This document shows positions 36,058 to 49,316 of a stretch of DNA of 64,000 nucleotides, one piece after another. Every line of letters begins with the position of its first letter. Position 1 is the first letter of the stretch. The translations under genes were made by a program, and so were the position numbers. Origin of the DNA: Linnemannia elongata (lineage: Eukaryota > Mortierellomycota > Mortierellomycetes > Mortierellales > Mortierellaceae); NCBI GenBank assembly GCA_036320915.1, contig JAXBDG010000014.1:1550001-1614000 (forward strand), given 5' to 3'. The notes beneath the pieces were generated by a model. The model ran no database searches. It was not told where the DNA came from and saw only the letters and a list, made by a program, of their open reading frames with translations.

Positions 36058-39000
36058 TTAAACAACGATCTCATGGACATGCGTAGAACTGACGTTCTTG
36101 CTAGATCCATCCGCCATCTGAATGATCGATGAATCCGTATCGTTCGAATCCTGTCCCTGTCCTTGGCCCGTAGTATCCTGATCGCTGCCACTCTCTGGCC
36201 GGCTTCCGCTCCGTCCAACAGCTATCCCACTTCTACGGACACCTCCCGCAAAGGTCGACACAGACCCAGCTACAGAGACATTATCGGCCTGGTCCAATGA
36301 ATCGTCGACATCGTCCGCAAAGAAGGCCGGCATGCCGTCTTCGAAGCCGCCCCGTCCTCCAAATGCCTCCGTGGTCGCGCCTCCCAATCCCAAAAGGCCA
36401 GCAGACGATCCTTTCCGCCACGACATGAAGGAGGAAGAAGTGGGATCGTCCAGACTGGTACCCAACGCCATCGCCTCGGACGACATGCCGTCCTCAGTAG
36501 GATGGTTGTGTCCAGCCAGGTAGTGGTCACTGCTGGAAGAGGTCTTAATCCGGCCGGTACTCCGACGATGGTGTAGACTGCCTGCCGAGTAACTATGCGT
36601 GCTTCCGAGACTGCTCAAGTTAGACGACGAACTATGGCTCAGCTGGCCGTCGCTCGAGGTATGTCGGAGACCATGCAGTAAGTGGCCCGTGCCCGCGACT
36701 CCTGACGTAACATGGCCGCCAGATTGGGACCGCATAGGTTGGTGGCCCCCGGAACCTCCCAACGACGATGCTACAGAACTAGATCCGCCCGTTGCTGTGC
36801 GGTGGTTCGACAAAGACGGTCTCCTCCGTCCATTGCTTGACGTTACTGACGTGCCGAATCCGCCCTCATCCTCTTCCATCATCCCATCAAACGGATTCTG
36901 TGCGTATTGGTGGTGGTGATGGTGGGCGCCGCGCTGTTCCAACAACTCTGAGGGCTCATATGAGAACGAGAAATCCCTGTTATTCAACAACTCGGAATCT
37001 CCTGCAATGTGGATCATCCCTCGAACGGGTGGTGAATCGGGTATCGAAGCCATATGGAGATGCGAACGCGATCCAGACCGTGACCGGAGAGAGTACGAAG
37101 GGATCGACGATGCTTGGTCGCTGGCTGTAGGGCTGGACGCCGCTGCTACCGCCGCCGCTGCTGTTGCTGCTGCTGTTGCCATTGCTCCTGATACTGATGC
37201 GGCCGAGGAAGCGTTCTCCTCCGAATGCTTCGAGAATGTTCTGTGGCGGTGGTGTTGTTGTCCCCGACGCATACTGACTCCGTTCTCCTGGTTGCCGCTG
37301 TTGTTCTCGACTCCATTGCCGATGCTGCCATTCTCCTCATCGACGCGACCGTTTGCAAATTCAGAGGTTACTCCAGTGTCTGAAGACGTTTTGCTACCTG
37401 AAATGCTCTTTTCCTCCTCGACGATCACCAGCGCCTGGACAGTCTTCTCCGTCGAGCCTCCCTTCTTGGAGTCCGTAGAAGGAGTGACAGTCGAAGTAGA
37501 GGTCTGAACAGAAGACCTTATGGACTCCTGAGTAGTGGCAGTAACAGCGGTCGAAGTGGACGCGATATCCTTGGCCTTTGTCTCTGTCACAATCGTCGTC
37601 GACGATGTCGTCGTCGTCGTAGCCGTTGCACCAGCAACAGGAGGCTTGGCACCCACCACACCACTACCAACGGTAGGAGGAGCAACAACAATCGCAGTCT
37701 TATCCATCATCGACTCCTTGGAATCGACTGAGGACGCCTCCCCGAACAGGTGTCTATCCCTGGTCCCGGCCTGATTCCTGGCAGTCGAGAACGGGTTTGC
37801 CTCATGGTATCCGTAAAAGGTTGTCATAATGGGATCTGGTTGAGGCGTGCTCGTGCCCGTTGATCCATTACCTCCTGCTATTCCTGTAGGGATGATCGGT
37901 GTCGGTGGCAGGATTGAAAAGATGGACGAGAACTCATCCGTTGTCGCGTAGGTGCAGTAAGGATCTGGACCCTGCGTCGTCATCTATAGGAGCAACAATA
38001 TAATCGAGTGGGCGTTTTTGTTAGGATAACATGGTCATCGTCCTTTTGTGCAAAACGTGAACAATAGTCCAAAGGAGTCATTCTATCTCCCAATGCCAAA
38101 AAGCAAAGACCACGTACGGGTTCGAGAATAGTATCGTTGAGACCCTTGTTAGCAATCCGCTCATATATATCGACTTCGGCACGAACAATCGTCGAGGTCT
38201 TTTGCAAGATCAATTGCAAGTTTGCCTGTTCGCTCTCTAGGTTGCTGAAATAGTATCCCAATTTGATCCTCTCCAGTTCGTCCACCTGCATCGTCAACGT
38301 CGTTAACGCCTGTCGGAACTGCAGCAAGTCTATTGTCGACAAACGATGCCATAAAAGGGAGCGTGCATGTTAGTCCTTTTGTTCAACGAGGCACAGAGCA
38401 CGAAAAATAGCGCAGAGACAAGAGGGACTCGGGGTAAGGGGTTGGGTGATGTTGGGTGGGAGTTTGTGGAATGGGGACACTCGCTGTCAAAGGTCGCTGT
38501 GGTTTTTTCGTCGTTTTTTTTTGTGTGTGTACGTGCGTGTTTGGCTGCTCTATCTCGAGTCGCCGTGCGCGCATATTCCGAAAAAGAGCAAGGAGGGTAG
38601 GATGGGGACAAGGAGGAGAGAGGCGTGTGTCTGAAATAGGAGTCAGGGCTTTTTTTGAATCTGTAAAATGCGAAGGAAACTAGGGGAAGGAGGGTTCAAG
38701 GGAGAAAAACCAGAGGGGAGATTGTAAAATAAGGAAGGGAGAGGGGCGTGTGGGGCAAGCAGGCGTTCTTGTTATCGCCGATTGTTGTTTGTGACAACAA
38801 AAAATCGAAGGGGCGTAGTGTTGTATGACCGGTGACAGTACAACGCGTTATGTTCGTATAGTGGTTGAACGAATTAAAAAAGAGGAGGATCTTTGGCGTT
38901 TGAGAGGAGACTAGCAATGAGCGCGGTCTGCTTTCCTGCGAACAATTGAGCAAGGAAACAACAATGGCGAGGAAAGTTGGAAAGGGAGTAAGGAAGGAGT

Positions 39001-41434
39001 GGCTCCAAGGGTCAAGGAAATGGCGTTAAGTGGACAGTGGTGTAGTTGCCATGGTCCAATCGATTGTCTCCTAGTTGAGAAATGGGCGAATAGCGACTCA
39101 CAATTGCATACAATTGCATAGCACGCCAACAAACAAAACATAAGACACAAAACACATACACACACAACCGACCATTGGCCATGCACCTCTCTCTCTTTTT
39201 CTCGATGCCATCGAGATAACAAGTGGGTGAAAGAAGATGCCTCGAAAAGGAGAACAAACTAAAAGGCAGAAAAAAAGAGTGTTGTCACCACAACAACCAA
39301 CCAAACAAACGACAACAACAATTATGAACGAGAAGGACGAAAAGATAGATTCGATCCCCTTTTTTTCTTCTTTGTGGACCCATCTGACCACCCAACAGCA
39401 AACCACGTCGATGTCGATGAAAGCATATAAGTCAAATATGACAGTGAGGGAGTAAACAACATTGAGCAAGAGCAGCGACCCCTTCAGCCGGACAAATGCA
39501 TGATTACTCAAGTCAGTACGTGGATGAGAAAATAATAAAAAGGGGATTTCGTTCGCTCGCACACAGACACATGTGCAATGTACAAGTGGCCAGCACGAAC
39601 AGATTGAGTGGTATGATAATATATCTGTGCCTGGATCGCCTTTCTTGTTCGTATTCTAAAAGAAGGCAGGCAGGTGGAGGAAGGAGAGTAGAGATGGCCT
39701 GACTTTGTGCTCCCTAACTCCAAACCCATGCGCTTCAACCAACAACAACAGCTCTTTTTTTTTTTTTTTTCTGTTTTGTTTTCTGAGGTATAAAATTGGG
39801 CTAGACAGTAAAAAAAGTATTGTACACACAAAGAAGTAGAAGGGGAAGAAGGGCTGGGTGGATGTATGTAATAGATCGATGAGGGTGACGATGACAAAAG
39901 GCAAAAGGAAAGAGAGGTAAGAACGCCGCGGATGTCTTCTTTTCGTTTGTATTTCAATGGCGCCTGCCTACAAACATCCTCTTTCTTTTTCTCCACACAT
40001 ACAATAAAACGCCCATTTTTGTTATGTTATTTATATGGCTGGTCAGGTACAGAAACGAAAAAAATAAAAGGTAGGGGGAAAAAAAGAATCGGATCACATA
40101 AGCAGACATGGGTTAAGAAATAATCACCCGGCAACCATTGGATGTCCTTCTTCCCAATCCTACTTCCCATTCCCGCCCAACAAGACACATAGCAATGGGA
40201 ATAAGATGATCGGGAAATATGTCCACGACAGGAAAGAAGGGAGATAAAAAAAAGAAAGAAAAGAAGAGAGAAGAAAACAAAAACAAACAAAGAAAGCATA
40301 AAAAAAAAAAAAAACTACTGCGAACTTGCCTCGTTGTCGCTTCCTTCCATTCTGGAGCGAGGTGGCCTCGGTTTCTTTGATCTTTTGGCTCATTTCCCGC
40401 ATCGATCGCTCATACTGTGCTTCGCTGGCCTCGATGTTAGCCTTGTGTGTGTCCAGATGCTGCAGCAATGGGATCTCAAACTGCTTATACAGCGTATCAC
40501 TCTATTGCAGGAACACAACCCCAAAGAAATGAGTTGTCGGTGATTAGAGTCAGGGTCAGGCCGTAACATTCTTGTCAGTGTGTCCGTTTGTTGGTCAGGG
40601 CACGCTCGCGTTACTGCGAGTTAATGTTGTTGCTGTTGTCCGAGTGTGAGCAGGGAAGGCCAGTGAGCCAAAAAAAAAAAAAAAAGACAGTATGACAATA
40701 ACAAGGTGGCAAGCAACACCCTTTGAACAAAGATGAGCAAGTTACCAGGATCTGATGGTGGTTCGACATGAGGTAATGGAGGCCTGCGGCTGCCTGTAGA
40801 CTCGAGCCTATGGAAGAGACGGAACGAGAGCGCATTCGGATAAAAGTCGATCCCATTGGTTATTCTACAGTTTTCTTTGTTATCGTTGTCTTCTATGCAG
40901 TTTTCGTTTTCTTTTCCTCCTCAGGATGGCAGCATACAGAGAAAGATCGATTCCATTGGTTGTCGTTCTCTTTGTCATTGTTGATATCCTATATGAGGTA
41001 TGCCCCAATGCTGCAGCAACGTAGCATACAGGAAAAAAAGTCGAATCCATTGGCTATTCTTTGTCCTTTTTCTAATTGTTACTGCTGTTGTTTAACTGTC
41101 GATATCCAATGCTGCGCCTGGGCGTATTGTGTGTAATAAAAGAAAAGAAAGAGGACATACAGACGTTGGTAGGATCGCGGACAGAGGCCTTGGAGTGAGC
41201 GATTTTCTCAAGGGCATAACCAAAGGAAGCCGCTGCCTTTGAGAGGGCAAGCATCTGCAGGCGATATGCCTTGGCGTTTGTAAGAAGGAGTTGGAACTGG
41301 TCAACAGCAGTCTGTTGGTCAGCCCTGGTGATGATAACGGCGGGTCGACCCATACGACTCGTATCTGGACCCGAGAAGGATGGGTTGAGGGTGGTGGGGT
41401 CGATCAGCGAGACAGTCGACAACATGGCGGGCAT
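36058..41434 (-). CDS. IVY1-like BAR-type phospholipid-binding protein with long disordered tail
   Basis: Exons complement(join(36058..37983, 38118..38329, 40330..40501, 40746..40807, 41161..41434)), 881 residues. Residues 1-240 are helical and BAR-like: AYRLQMLALSKAAASFGYAL, AAGLHYLMSNHHQIL, SDTLYKQFEIPLLQHLD, EASEAQYERSMREMSQKIKE, LLQFRQALTTLTMQVDELER. Order and content match my recollection of fungal Ivy1, a vacuole/endosome lipid-binding protein that partners Ypt7 and Vps33 in yeast; the assignment is by eye. Residues 241-881 are Ser/Thr/Ala/His-rich with no domain I know. Intron 3 is 2,000 nt and uses a GC donor (GAG|GCAAGT) with acceptor ACAATAG; the joined reading RKRQR-DLLQFRQ is in frame and keeps the helix. 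Introns 1 and 2 are also long for this window (353 and 244 nt). Alternative start: Met at 41425. Confidence 0.72.
38330..40329 (-). other. 2,000-nt GC-AG intron of the IVY1-like gene
   Basis: The largest intron in the window (the next largest are 640 and 607 nt). Open frames inside it are low complexity and show no family. The GC donor fits the usual AG|GCAAGT form of GC-AG introns. It could house an alternative promoter for a shorter, BAR-truncated form, but I see no direct sign of one. Confidence 0.6.
40830..41075. repeat. Three degenerate repeats, about 95-100 bp period, inside intron 1
   Basis: A shared core (AAAGTCGA or AAAGATCGA, then WTCCATTGGYT and a T-rich stretch) recurs with its TCGA at 40847, 40947 and 41041. 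Copies 2 and 3 are also both preceded by AGCATACAG. All three lie in intron 1 of the IVY1-like gene. Confidence 0.65.
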
Positions 41435-41919
41435 GTCTCTCTCTTTTTTTTTTTATCTTCTCTTTCACTCTTTGCTAATCAGGAATAGCTGTTGGTAATG
41501 ATGGATTAAAGAAGGAACGAGAAGAGTGAGCGAGAGGGGAGTGCAGTCAGTGCAGTGAGAGTGAGAGTGAACAGTGAGAGTGAAAGTGTGAGAGTAGGAA
41601 GCGAATGAAGGCAGGAAGGGGAAGGGAGTTGAAGGACTGCTGAGCACACACACACGCACTCCAAGAGGGGAAGGAGAAAGAGAGTGAAGAGGTGTGAACT
41701 TTGAGGGGAGTGACTTGAAAAAGAAAGAGTGGGGTGAGTGCTGACAGTGGCGGCGAACAGGAGCAACAAATAACGAAAAACGAAATAAAAAAATGAGAGC
41801 AGCGAACAACAACGACGACGGCGACCCACAGAAAGGAAAAGAAAAAAAAAGGAGGGAAGGGGGTGGAGAGAAGAAAGGGCGAAAGAGACAAAAGAAAGGA
41901 AATATGGACAACAAAAAGA

Positions 41920-41957
<38 letters not shown>

Positions 41958-42587
41958 AGAGGCTGAACGGACATTAGGAACAAGAAAAGAAACCTCGTGG
42001 CTCTTTTTCAAGTTCAATATAGCTATCAGACAGGTACTGGACTGCATTGAGAGTGTGTGGAGAAGGAAGGGTAGGGGGCGATCATGAATATTAGCAACCA
42101 TGGGACAAGAACGCTGAGTGGAATGACACTCACATTCAACGGATAAAAACCAAGGAAGGAGAGGTGAAAGAACAAAAACAACGATTATCGAAGCAGACGG
42201 ATTGTAAGCAATGTAAATGAACAGAGCAGGCAATGAAATGTACGATAACAACAGCAAAAGAGAATAGAGAGAAGGTCCAATTGACCAACGAAGGAACGAA
42301 ATAAAAAAAAAGGGCAATCTGGTGAGGGCAAGTGGACATACTAGCATGAGGAATGAGGTGAGTAACTTGCAAGGGGAGGCATGACAACAATGGTTGACTG
42401 ACTTGCTACCTGACTGACATGTCCTCCTCCCCATTGCCATTGCTTGCAATGCTTGCTGTTGATGTGTTCCACCCATGTGTGTACATACGTTTAAGCTATA
42501 CCTTTCGATCTGTTCTTTTTTCTTTTTTGACTGCTCGTGTCGTTGCGGAGTTTTGCCTTCTCTTTGTTTCTCCTTCCGTTCACACAC

Positions 42588-42622
<35 letters not shown>

Positions 42623-44267
42623 ATCATGTCACTCCCTTTCCTTGTCTTGTTAACACCTTCCCCCGACTCCCATGTTCGTTCACCCCATTTTTCTTTCGAT
42701 TGCTATCCTTCCCTCCTGCTGTTAAGAATGACAGCTACGACTCGACTCTCGAAATGGATCAGGTTGCCGCCAAAACTTTCTCCTCCTTCTCGCTCCTTTC
42801 TTTTGAGCCAACTTGAGCCAGGGTACATCAGTCCTCTCTGTCAGCCAAGCACAGACATAAAAGAATCAAAGACAAAGAAAGAGACATCCGACCTGGGCTC
42901 ACACCTGACAGTACTTCTTTCTCTTCTTCCACGCCCGTGTGATCAATTCTCTTCTATCAGTTTCACATCCGTCATCGCTCCCTTGATCCTTTGATCTTTT
43001 TGATCCTTTGATCAGTGTGTCCGAGGCCGATTGTCTCAAAAAGGAAATGTGCCTTGATGAAATATCACCGCTGTTTGGGCTGCCAGCTTGGACATTTGGT
43101 GGCGCTTGTCCTCACTTGCTCAGTGTCTTCCTTATTATTTTGCAGCAGAGCCATGTGTCAACAGCTGCAGTGACATATTTCACGCTCGTTCGGAGAGACA
43201 ACACACCTCCGCAAGTCTGTCACCTGTATTATGTATGATAGTAGAAGAACAAACAACATAGGCACTTTTCTTTACTCACTTCTTCTTTCCCATCTGGCGG
43301 AGCTCGTTCACAACTGAATAAAAGGATATGCAAGCTGATACCTCATCAATGCCACCCTTTGGTTACATTTTGTAGCTAAGCTGATACCATGCACTTACCG
43401 TCTATTTCCTCTTTGCATTGCAAATGTATCCTCATCCCCTTCTCCTCTTGCCCTCACCCTTTTTTCTTTGTCAAGCCAAGGCATGCGAACCAGCTTTACA
43501 CCTGTTCACCAATCGGCTTTGTTTGTGCTTGTGTCCATCATGCAACCTTCTCGCAATTCATTTTTCTCGTTTTGTCACTCTCTCCCCTTCTTCTGCCTTT
43601 CCCCCCCCCTTGATTCCTCCAGGTCTAGGTCGACATTGACTATGTTAGCACTTGTGTTAACCTTTTTTTCCCCTAATCCTGGCTTGACTAAATCTGGACA
43701 TCAATCCTATCTCTTTACCCCCCTCCAACCTGCCCTGCCTGCTGCATATAGTCTTGAGACAAATAGAGCGTGTGTTTTTGGCGTAATGTGGAAGCAGGAT
43801 GTCTTGTGGAGGCAATTGGCAACATCCACCATCCCAGTATTACTCAGAAAAAAAAAGAACTTCAAACGAACAACTTGGAGATAAAGATCAAAACGCCATC
43901 AGCCTTCTTAGTCTTAAGTTGTTATTATCATCGGTGCACAATTGATTAGGTGGATGTGATGAGAAGAGCGAAGGAACAGGAGCAACTGGAGGCAATGAGT
44001 CCCAACTTTTTGACGAACAAGTACCCTCTTGCTTGGAAATTATTGCCACTGTTTCGCCATCCTTCGCTTCCATTCTCTGCAGGCCACCTGTTTGTTGACC
44101 ATCACCCTCGCTTCCTGGCAACCGTCTCTTTTTCCCTGCATTCATCATCTTCCCGGCCTTCATCCACCTCTAAAAAGATTCACTGCCAGCTCGCCTTGTC
44201 ACGTCCCTTGACCAGCCTCATTCATATCCTTCACATTATCATCTTCAGATAAACACACTTCATCATC
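41435..44267. other. 2.8-kb divergent spacer
   Basis: Between the starts of the IVY1-like gene (-) and the LRR gene (+). It holds GA-rich DNA next to the IVY1-like start, A30 at 41926-41955 and (CT)16 at 42589-42621. The longest open frames run through these repeats and are not credible genes. No RNA gene seen. Confidence 0.55.
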
Positions 44268-46230
44268 ATGCCATCAAACAACAATAACGCCATTTCAGCC
44301 TGCGGCAGAGCCATTGCCATCTCAGCCGCACTAGAGCGGGTACTAGATCTATTGGACTCTTACTGCGTCCCAACAGAGCCTTTCAGCCTTGTCTGTCACC
44401 ACTGGGAGAGGTACACAAAACAAAAGGAACTCTGAATTAAAGACTTCTTTATGTTTAGCTCCCTGTTAACCCTGCTGTCATTTCCACCTTTCTTGTAGGC
44501 ACTTGGCCCCGTTTCGGTGGAGGTCTTTCCGGGTCTGGCCAGCAACAAGGCCCAATAAAGCCTTTCTCCTCCAACGCTACGGTGTCTACGTTCAGCATCT
44601 TGTGTGTGGTACTATCATCAACAAGGACTTGAGACTCATCGCAAACACTTGTCCAAACTTGACAAGTCTTATGCTCTATGCCCGCAACGACTCTTTTTGG
44701 TCTACCTATGCAACACTCGAACGATTTTTTATTAGTCTCCGGTCAGCACCCTTGACAACCGTTCATATCGACTTTGACCTCTCACACTTCGATCCCTCCT
44801 TCTTTTGGAGCCTGTCACAGCTGCCTCGCCTCGAAGAACTGACGGTCCGCACTCACATCACCAAGTCGTACGAGTCAATCTACACCACCCCAGCGCTTTT
44901 TGCGAGTTTCCTTGAGTGCTGTCCGACGTTGAGGACATTTCACTTTTGGTATCGTGTCACATACGAGACTTGGTACAATCCACCCCGAGCAAAGGGTGCT
45001 TTTGAGCGATGGCTGAAAAGATCCTTCGAGCTGTTGAGGAAGGATGCTGTTCCTGGAAGTCTTGCCGAGGTCCATGCTAGACGTATCCGGGCATCCATTG
45101 ACCAAGACGTGGGTGATATCACCAAGGATCAACAGCCTACCCCTCAACAAGCGCTCTTCCCCAAGGAATACCAACTTCGCCGTCTGGATTTCAAACCAGA
45201 GATACTCGACATCCCAACGTTCCAGCGGATCATTAGGAAGATGCTTTACTTGGAAGAGCTGGACATGCGAGGACGATGGCAGGACATCCCCACCGATACA
45301 TGGTCAACACTCTCGACATATTGCTGGAGCCTCCGTACCTTACGAATCCATCTCCAGGACTTGAACACAGGATTGCCTACAATTCCGTATTTGATCGCGT
45401 CTTTTCCTCAACTTCACACCCTGGAGATGCATTCTCAACTTTTCAGGTCGGATCCGGACCTATCGAACTTGGGGTCCGTCCTGCAACAACACGAAGAAAA
45501 TCACGGCACTCGACATCCCTTAAAGTCGCTCTTGATCACAGGACGGCTGAATCAGTCAGTTAGACTCTTGGTGGATGCCTTGACGCAGGGGCTGGCCAAC
45601 CTGGAGGCGTTGCAAATTGAAAAACTACATGGCGACCACGATAGGCCTGTACAGGACGCGCATCATGCATTCTCTTCTCAGCAAGATTTAGAGGGGCTAT
45701 TCTCAGTCGATTTGTTGTTGCTGCCCATTCGATGCCAGGATACGTTACGACAACTGCACGTCTCTGACGTGACATTCCTCGACAAGTCTCAGGCGGTTCA
45801 GTTCTTCACCCGACTCCAGGAGTTCAGTGGCCTAAGAACACTTCACATCTCAATTCATCACCTCCGAGACCTCGTATCCTACCCGACACCTGCACCAGAG
45901 CTGGCCACTATTGGAAGCATGACAGCAAGCGACGTTCGACAGAACAATGGCAGCAGGAATGCGTTTAAACCAACAATGGAGTTTTCATTTCCAACGGTCC
46001 AGGTTCTAAAGCTGACAGGCGTGCAAGAGATATCTGAAGGAGATCCGGAGCGAAAGGGAACCGCCCGACAACTGGAGCTGTACGAGATTCAACTTTTCAT
46101 AACTGCGTTTCCATCGCTCACGCATCTCCACATCCAGATCACACCTGATGTCAATCCGAAGCAGTTCAACCCTGCTCGGTTCTTAGAGCGTTTGATCCCT
46201 AAGGTCAAAATCATTACCTTCTTTGAGTAA
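44268..46230 (+). CDS. LRR protein of the fungal F-box-like family
   Basis: Exons join(44268..44410, 44499..46230), 624 residues. The 88-nt intron (GTACAC...TTGTAG) is in phase and restores CHHWERHLAPFRWRSF. Residues 20-60 (LERVLDLLDSYCVPTEPF, then SLVCHHWERHLAPFRWR) have the helix and LVCxxW pattern of a divergent F-box, though not the usual LPxE opening. The rest is an irregular LRR array: LRLIANTCPNLTSLMLYA, LEELTVRTHI, LRTLRIHLQDL, LHTLEMHSQLF, LRQLHVSDVTF, LRTLHISIHHLRDL, FPSLTHLHIQI. Such proteins usually act as SCF substrate adaptors. The segment FTRLQEFSGLRTLHISIHHL resembles part of the decayed copy near 59280-59350. It converges with the DUF726 gene. Confidence 0.75.
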
Positions 46231-46491
46231 CAATACAGTAGGCGCGGTATTCTCCGTCAAAGTGTGCAAGCGGTAGTTCTTGAAAAGGAGGTCCGAATTT
46301 GGAAATTATGACATGCCTAGATGTGTTGGTTGTGGTATTATTTACAACGATAAAAGTACAACCAGATGCTTTGAAGATATTATACGAGAGAAAAAGGGTC
46401 GTGTTTATTATGTGCCCTACTTGCAAATGATCACAGCGTCCAGGAGGTGAACTCAAAAGGAGATACAAAATCCACAATGACCGTGGCAACC

Positions 46492-49279
46492 CTACCGTCG
46501 CCGGAAGTTCGTCTCTGCAGTAGGCGAGAGAGGGCCTTGAGCAGCCTGTGCACTCAAAAGCACTTCTCTTAAAGACTCCTTCTCTTCCGGTGTCAGACCC
46601 TTGATCGAATCCAGGTCGGGTATCTTGGCCTTGGGTGCCTGTCGTCGGAAGGCAACCTCAAGTTGCATCTTTTCATTCTCAGTCAACGCTCCGGATTTCG
46701 CTAACTCGGCCTTGGACGGCATCATTGGTTTTGGAGCCTTCAGAGTCTCATTCGGGTTGATCTTGAGTGACCGTTGGTGCAGGATGGCTTCCTCCTTGTC
46801 AAGGAACGATTCTGAGGTAATCTTGAGACCCATGAGTTTCATCAGCACGGGGATTTTGACGCGGTAGTCCAGGTGGCCCTCGACATGAGTTGTCAAGTCC
46901 ATGTTAGTCAGACCGGGGACGTTTTTAATGGGTCGCAGCCCGGCGACGGTGCCCAGTCCTCCTGTAGTGGCGCGGAACAAGAAACCGAGCACCCAGTCGT
47001 TACGGAGGTATCCATTGACGAAGTCGCCGGCGACGGCACTGCGTGCCTGGCGCCATTGGCTTTCGGAGGCTGTGATGGGTGCGCCAAAAAGATAAGCGTC
47101 CTCAACGATTCCGAATGCATCCAGGCGTCCCAGTTCCAGTAAACAGTAAAAGATCACACGAGCTCCCAAGCTGTATCCCACCTATTATAGGATGTTCAAC
47201 AATGTCCCACATATGGGCAGATTAATAATTTGCTCCGCAAAAACAACGACATGGGTACACATACATAGCAAGCGGGAAGGATAGATAACTAACAAGAGTG
47301 ACGGGTCGGAATCCGAGGTAAGACCGCATGAGGAGCGAATCCGCCAAAACAAGGCCTGCAAGCTTGGCGCGGTCCAATGCGATACTCCAAGGGTTGTCGA
47401 TCAAGTAACCCAGTCTTGTCAGCGCCATGGGCCATGCCAGAGCTGAGAGTAGAGCTTGGAGCAGCGTATGCTTCAAGATCTCTTGCGCCGTCAATGTAAT
47501 CACCTCCGTCGCCAACAATCCCAGTGCATTGCCCACTATTGTATCAACGAAAGGTGATCAAATGTTAGTCGGCATCGCGCCTTCTGATATCGCCATTAGT
47601 ATTTTACGACAAAGTCATGCGAAACGTACGCTGCATGAGCATCTCCGGTTCCCAGAAGAGGGCAAAGTGATCTCCGTTGATTGGATCCAGGGTCGAGAAA
47701 GGGAGGGAAGCATCCTCGTCTCCAATGTCAAGCCATCCCGAGATGGTCAGGATGACATTGACCCTCTTGTGGTCGTGGATGGTCAAAAACTCGAACGTGT
47801 CAATTCCTGCTGTCCTCCTGGCCATCTTCTTCATCGCCAATCCTGAACCCGTCACAGCTGCTCCGCTGGTAATCACCGCAATACCACCACTGCCCGCCAA
47901 GAATGCTGAGGCCGCCGTCGCTGTCGCTCCAGTGATGTGTGCTCCGGCCAAAGCAGCTCCTATACCGGCTCCAATGACGGGAGCAAACAGACCTGCAGAA
48001 AGTCCCAGGACCAGTCCCCCACCGACAGTGGCCAAACCCATCATGATCATCCTGCGTTTCCGTGACTCGTCGTTCCTGGATTTGGTGTCGGGTTTCAAGA
48101 GTCCGTCGTTGGTGATCGCCTGCTGCTGCTGCAGTTGCTTCATGATCCCCTTTTCAAAAAGCACAATCTCGTTCCAGTCGAGGCCCAAGTGCTTTCCGAC
48201 CGTCTTGAGGAGGACTCGAGCCCTGGAATCGTAGACAGAGTCCGAGATAGAGATCAAAAAGAGATCCGCAATCAGCGTCCAGCGCAGGTCGACGGTAATA
48301 GCCTTTTGGCTGCTCGTTGATACCCGTGCTGTTGTCGTTGAGGCAAAAGGAGACTCTTCAACAAGCATTGTTGACTGACTCAATGCCGTCGCTGTGGGCT
48401 CCACTGTTGGATTTTCCTCCATAATCGTCAATTCTGTCGATAACTTTTCCTGTAAGGTGGCGCAAAGAGAGGACTCGCTCAACTGCGAAGAAATAGATTC
48501 CCGGGGTACGCTTGCAGCAGGAGACGTTGAAGATGCCGATACACTGGTGCTGCTGCTGCCTTGACTGACAACGGGCGTCCTGTTCGTTGTTTCCTGTTGT
48601 TGCGGCTGAGGTAGCTGTTGTTCCTGCGAGACTTTGTAGATGCTATGGAGACTTGAGCTGGAGCGGCTGCGGGAGTGGAGGGAGGGTGTCGGAGTTGAAG
48701 AGCGGCTGATGGATAGGCCAGCCTGATCCACCTGCTGAGACGATACAACCCTTTGTGTTCCGTCGGCAACAAACGATTCCAGCAAGTCCTCTGGCTCCAG
48801 CATCATCTGGGGTAATTGCGCAATGGTCCGTTGGGCTATTTATTTAGATGGAAAAAAGAAAACGCGGATATTGGTGAGTGGCATGAGAGAGTGATGAGAA
48901 ACAGAAGGCAACAGCCAATAGCGGGTCACTCGAGGAAATGGGAGGGAAAAGGCGAGCGCTGTGCGATAGAAGGGGGGGGGGGGGGGGGGGAAGGAACAAA
49001 GGGCTGTTATCCAATCCACAACAAGTAAGACGATTGGAACAGGTGGGCTCCCTTTCTCGTGGAGGCAGAGATGGTGAATATGGGTGAGTGGGATGGATAC
49101 ACAAGGTTTATCCCGCATTTTGATTTCGGGATATTTGGGAAAAAAAAAAAAAAAAAAGAGCACTGGAACATAATAAGCCGCAGAAAGCAAATGAACTAGC
49201 CGCATCCACATCCTCAATGCATAGAGTGGGAAAAAAGGGAGGAGCACAAGGAGAGGAGCAAGAGGAATAAAATGCTCAA

Positions 49280-49316
<37 letters not shown>

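Noticed and set aside
39098..39996. Two minus-strand frames of 154 and 162 codons inside the 2-kb intron
   Set aside because: Low-complexity composition, no domain, and no splice junctions linking them to the flanking exons; kept only as a possible alternative-promoter question.
41547..42587. 346-codon minus-strand open frame
   Set aside because: It runs through A30 (poly-Phe) and CT/GA repeats, is Phe/Leu/Ser-rich without domain pattern, and lies in the promoter side of the IVY1-like gene.
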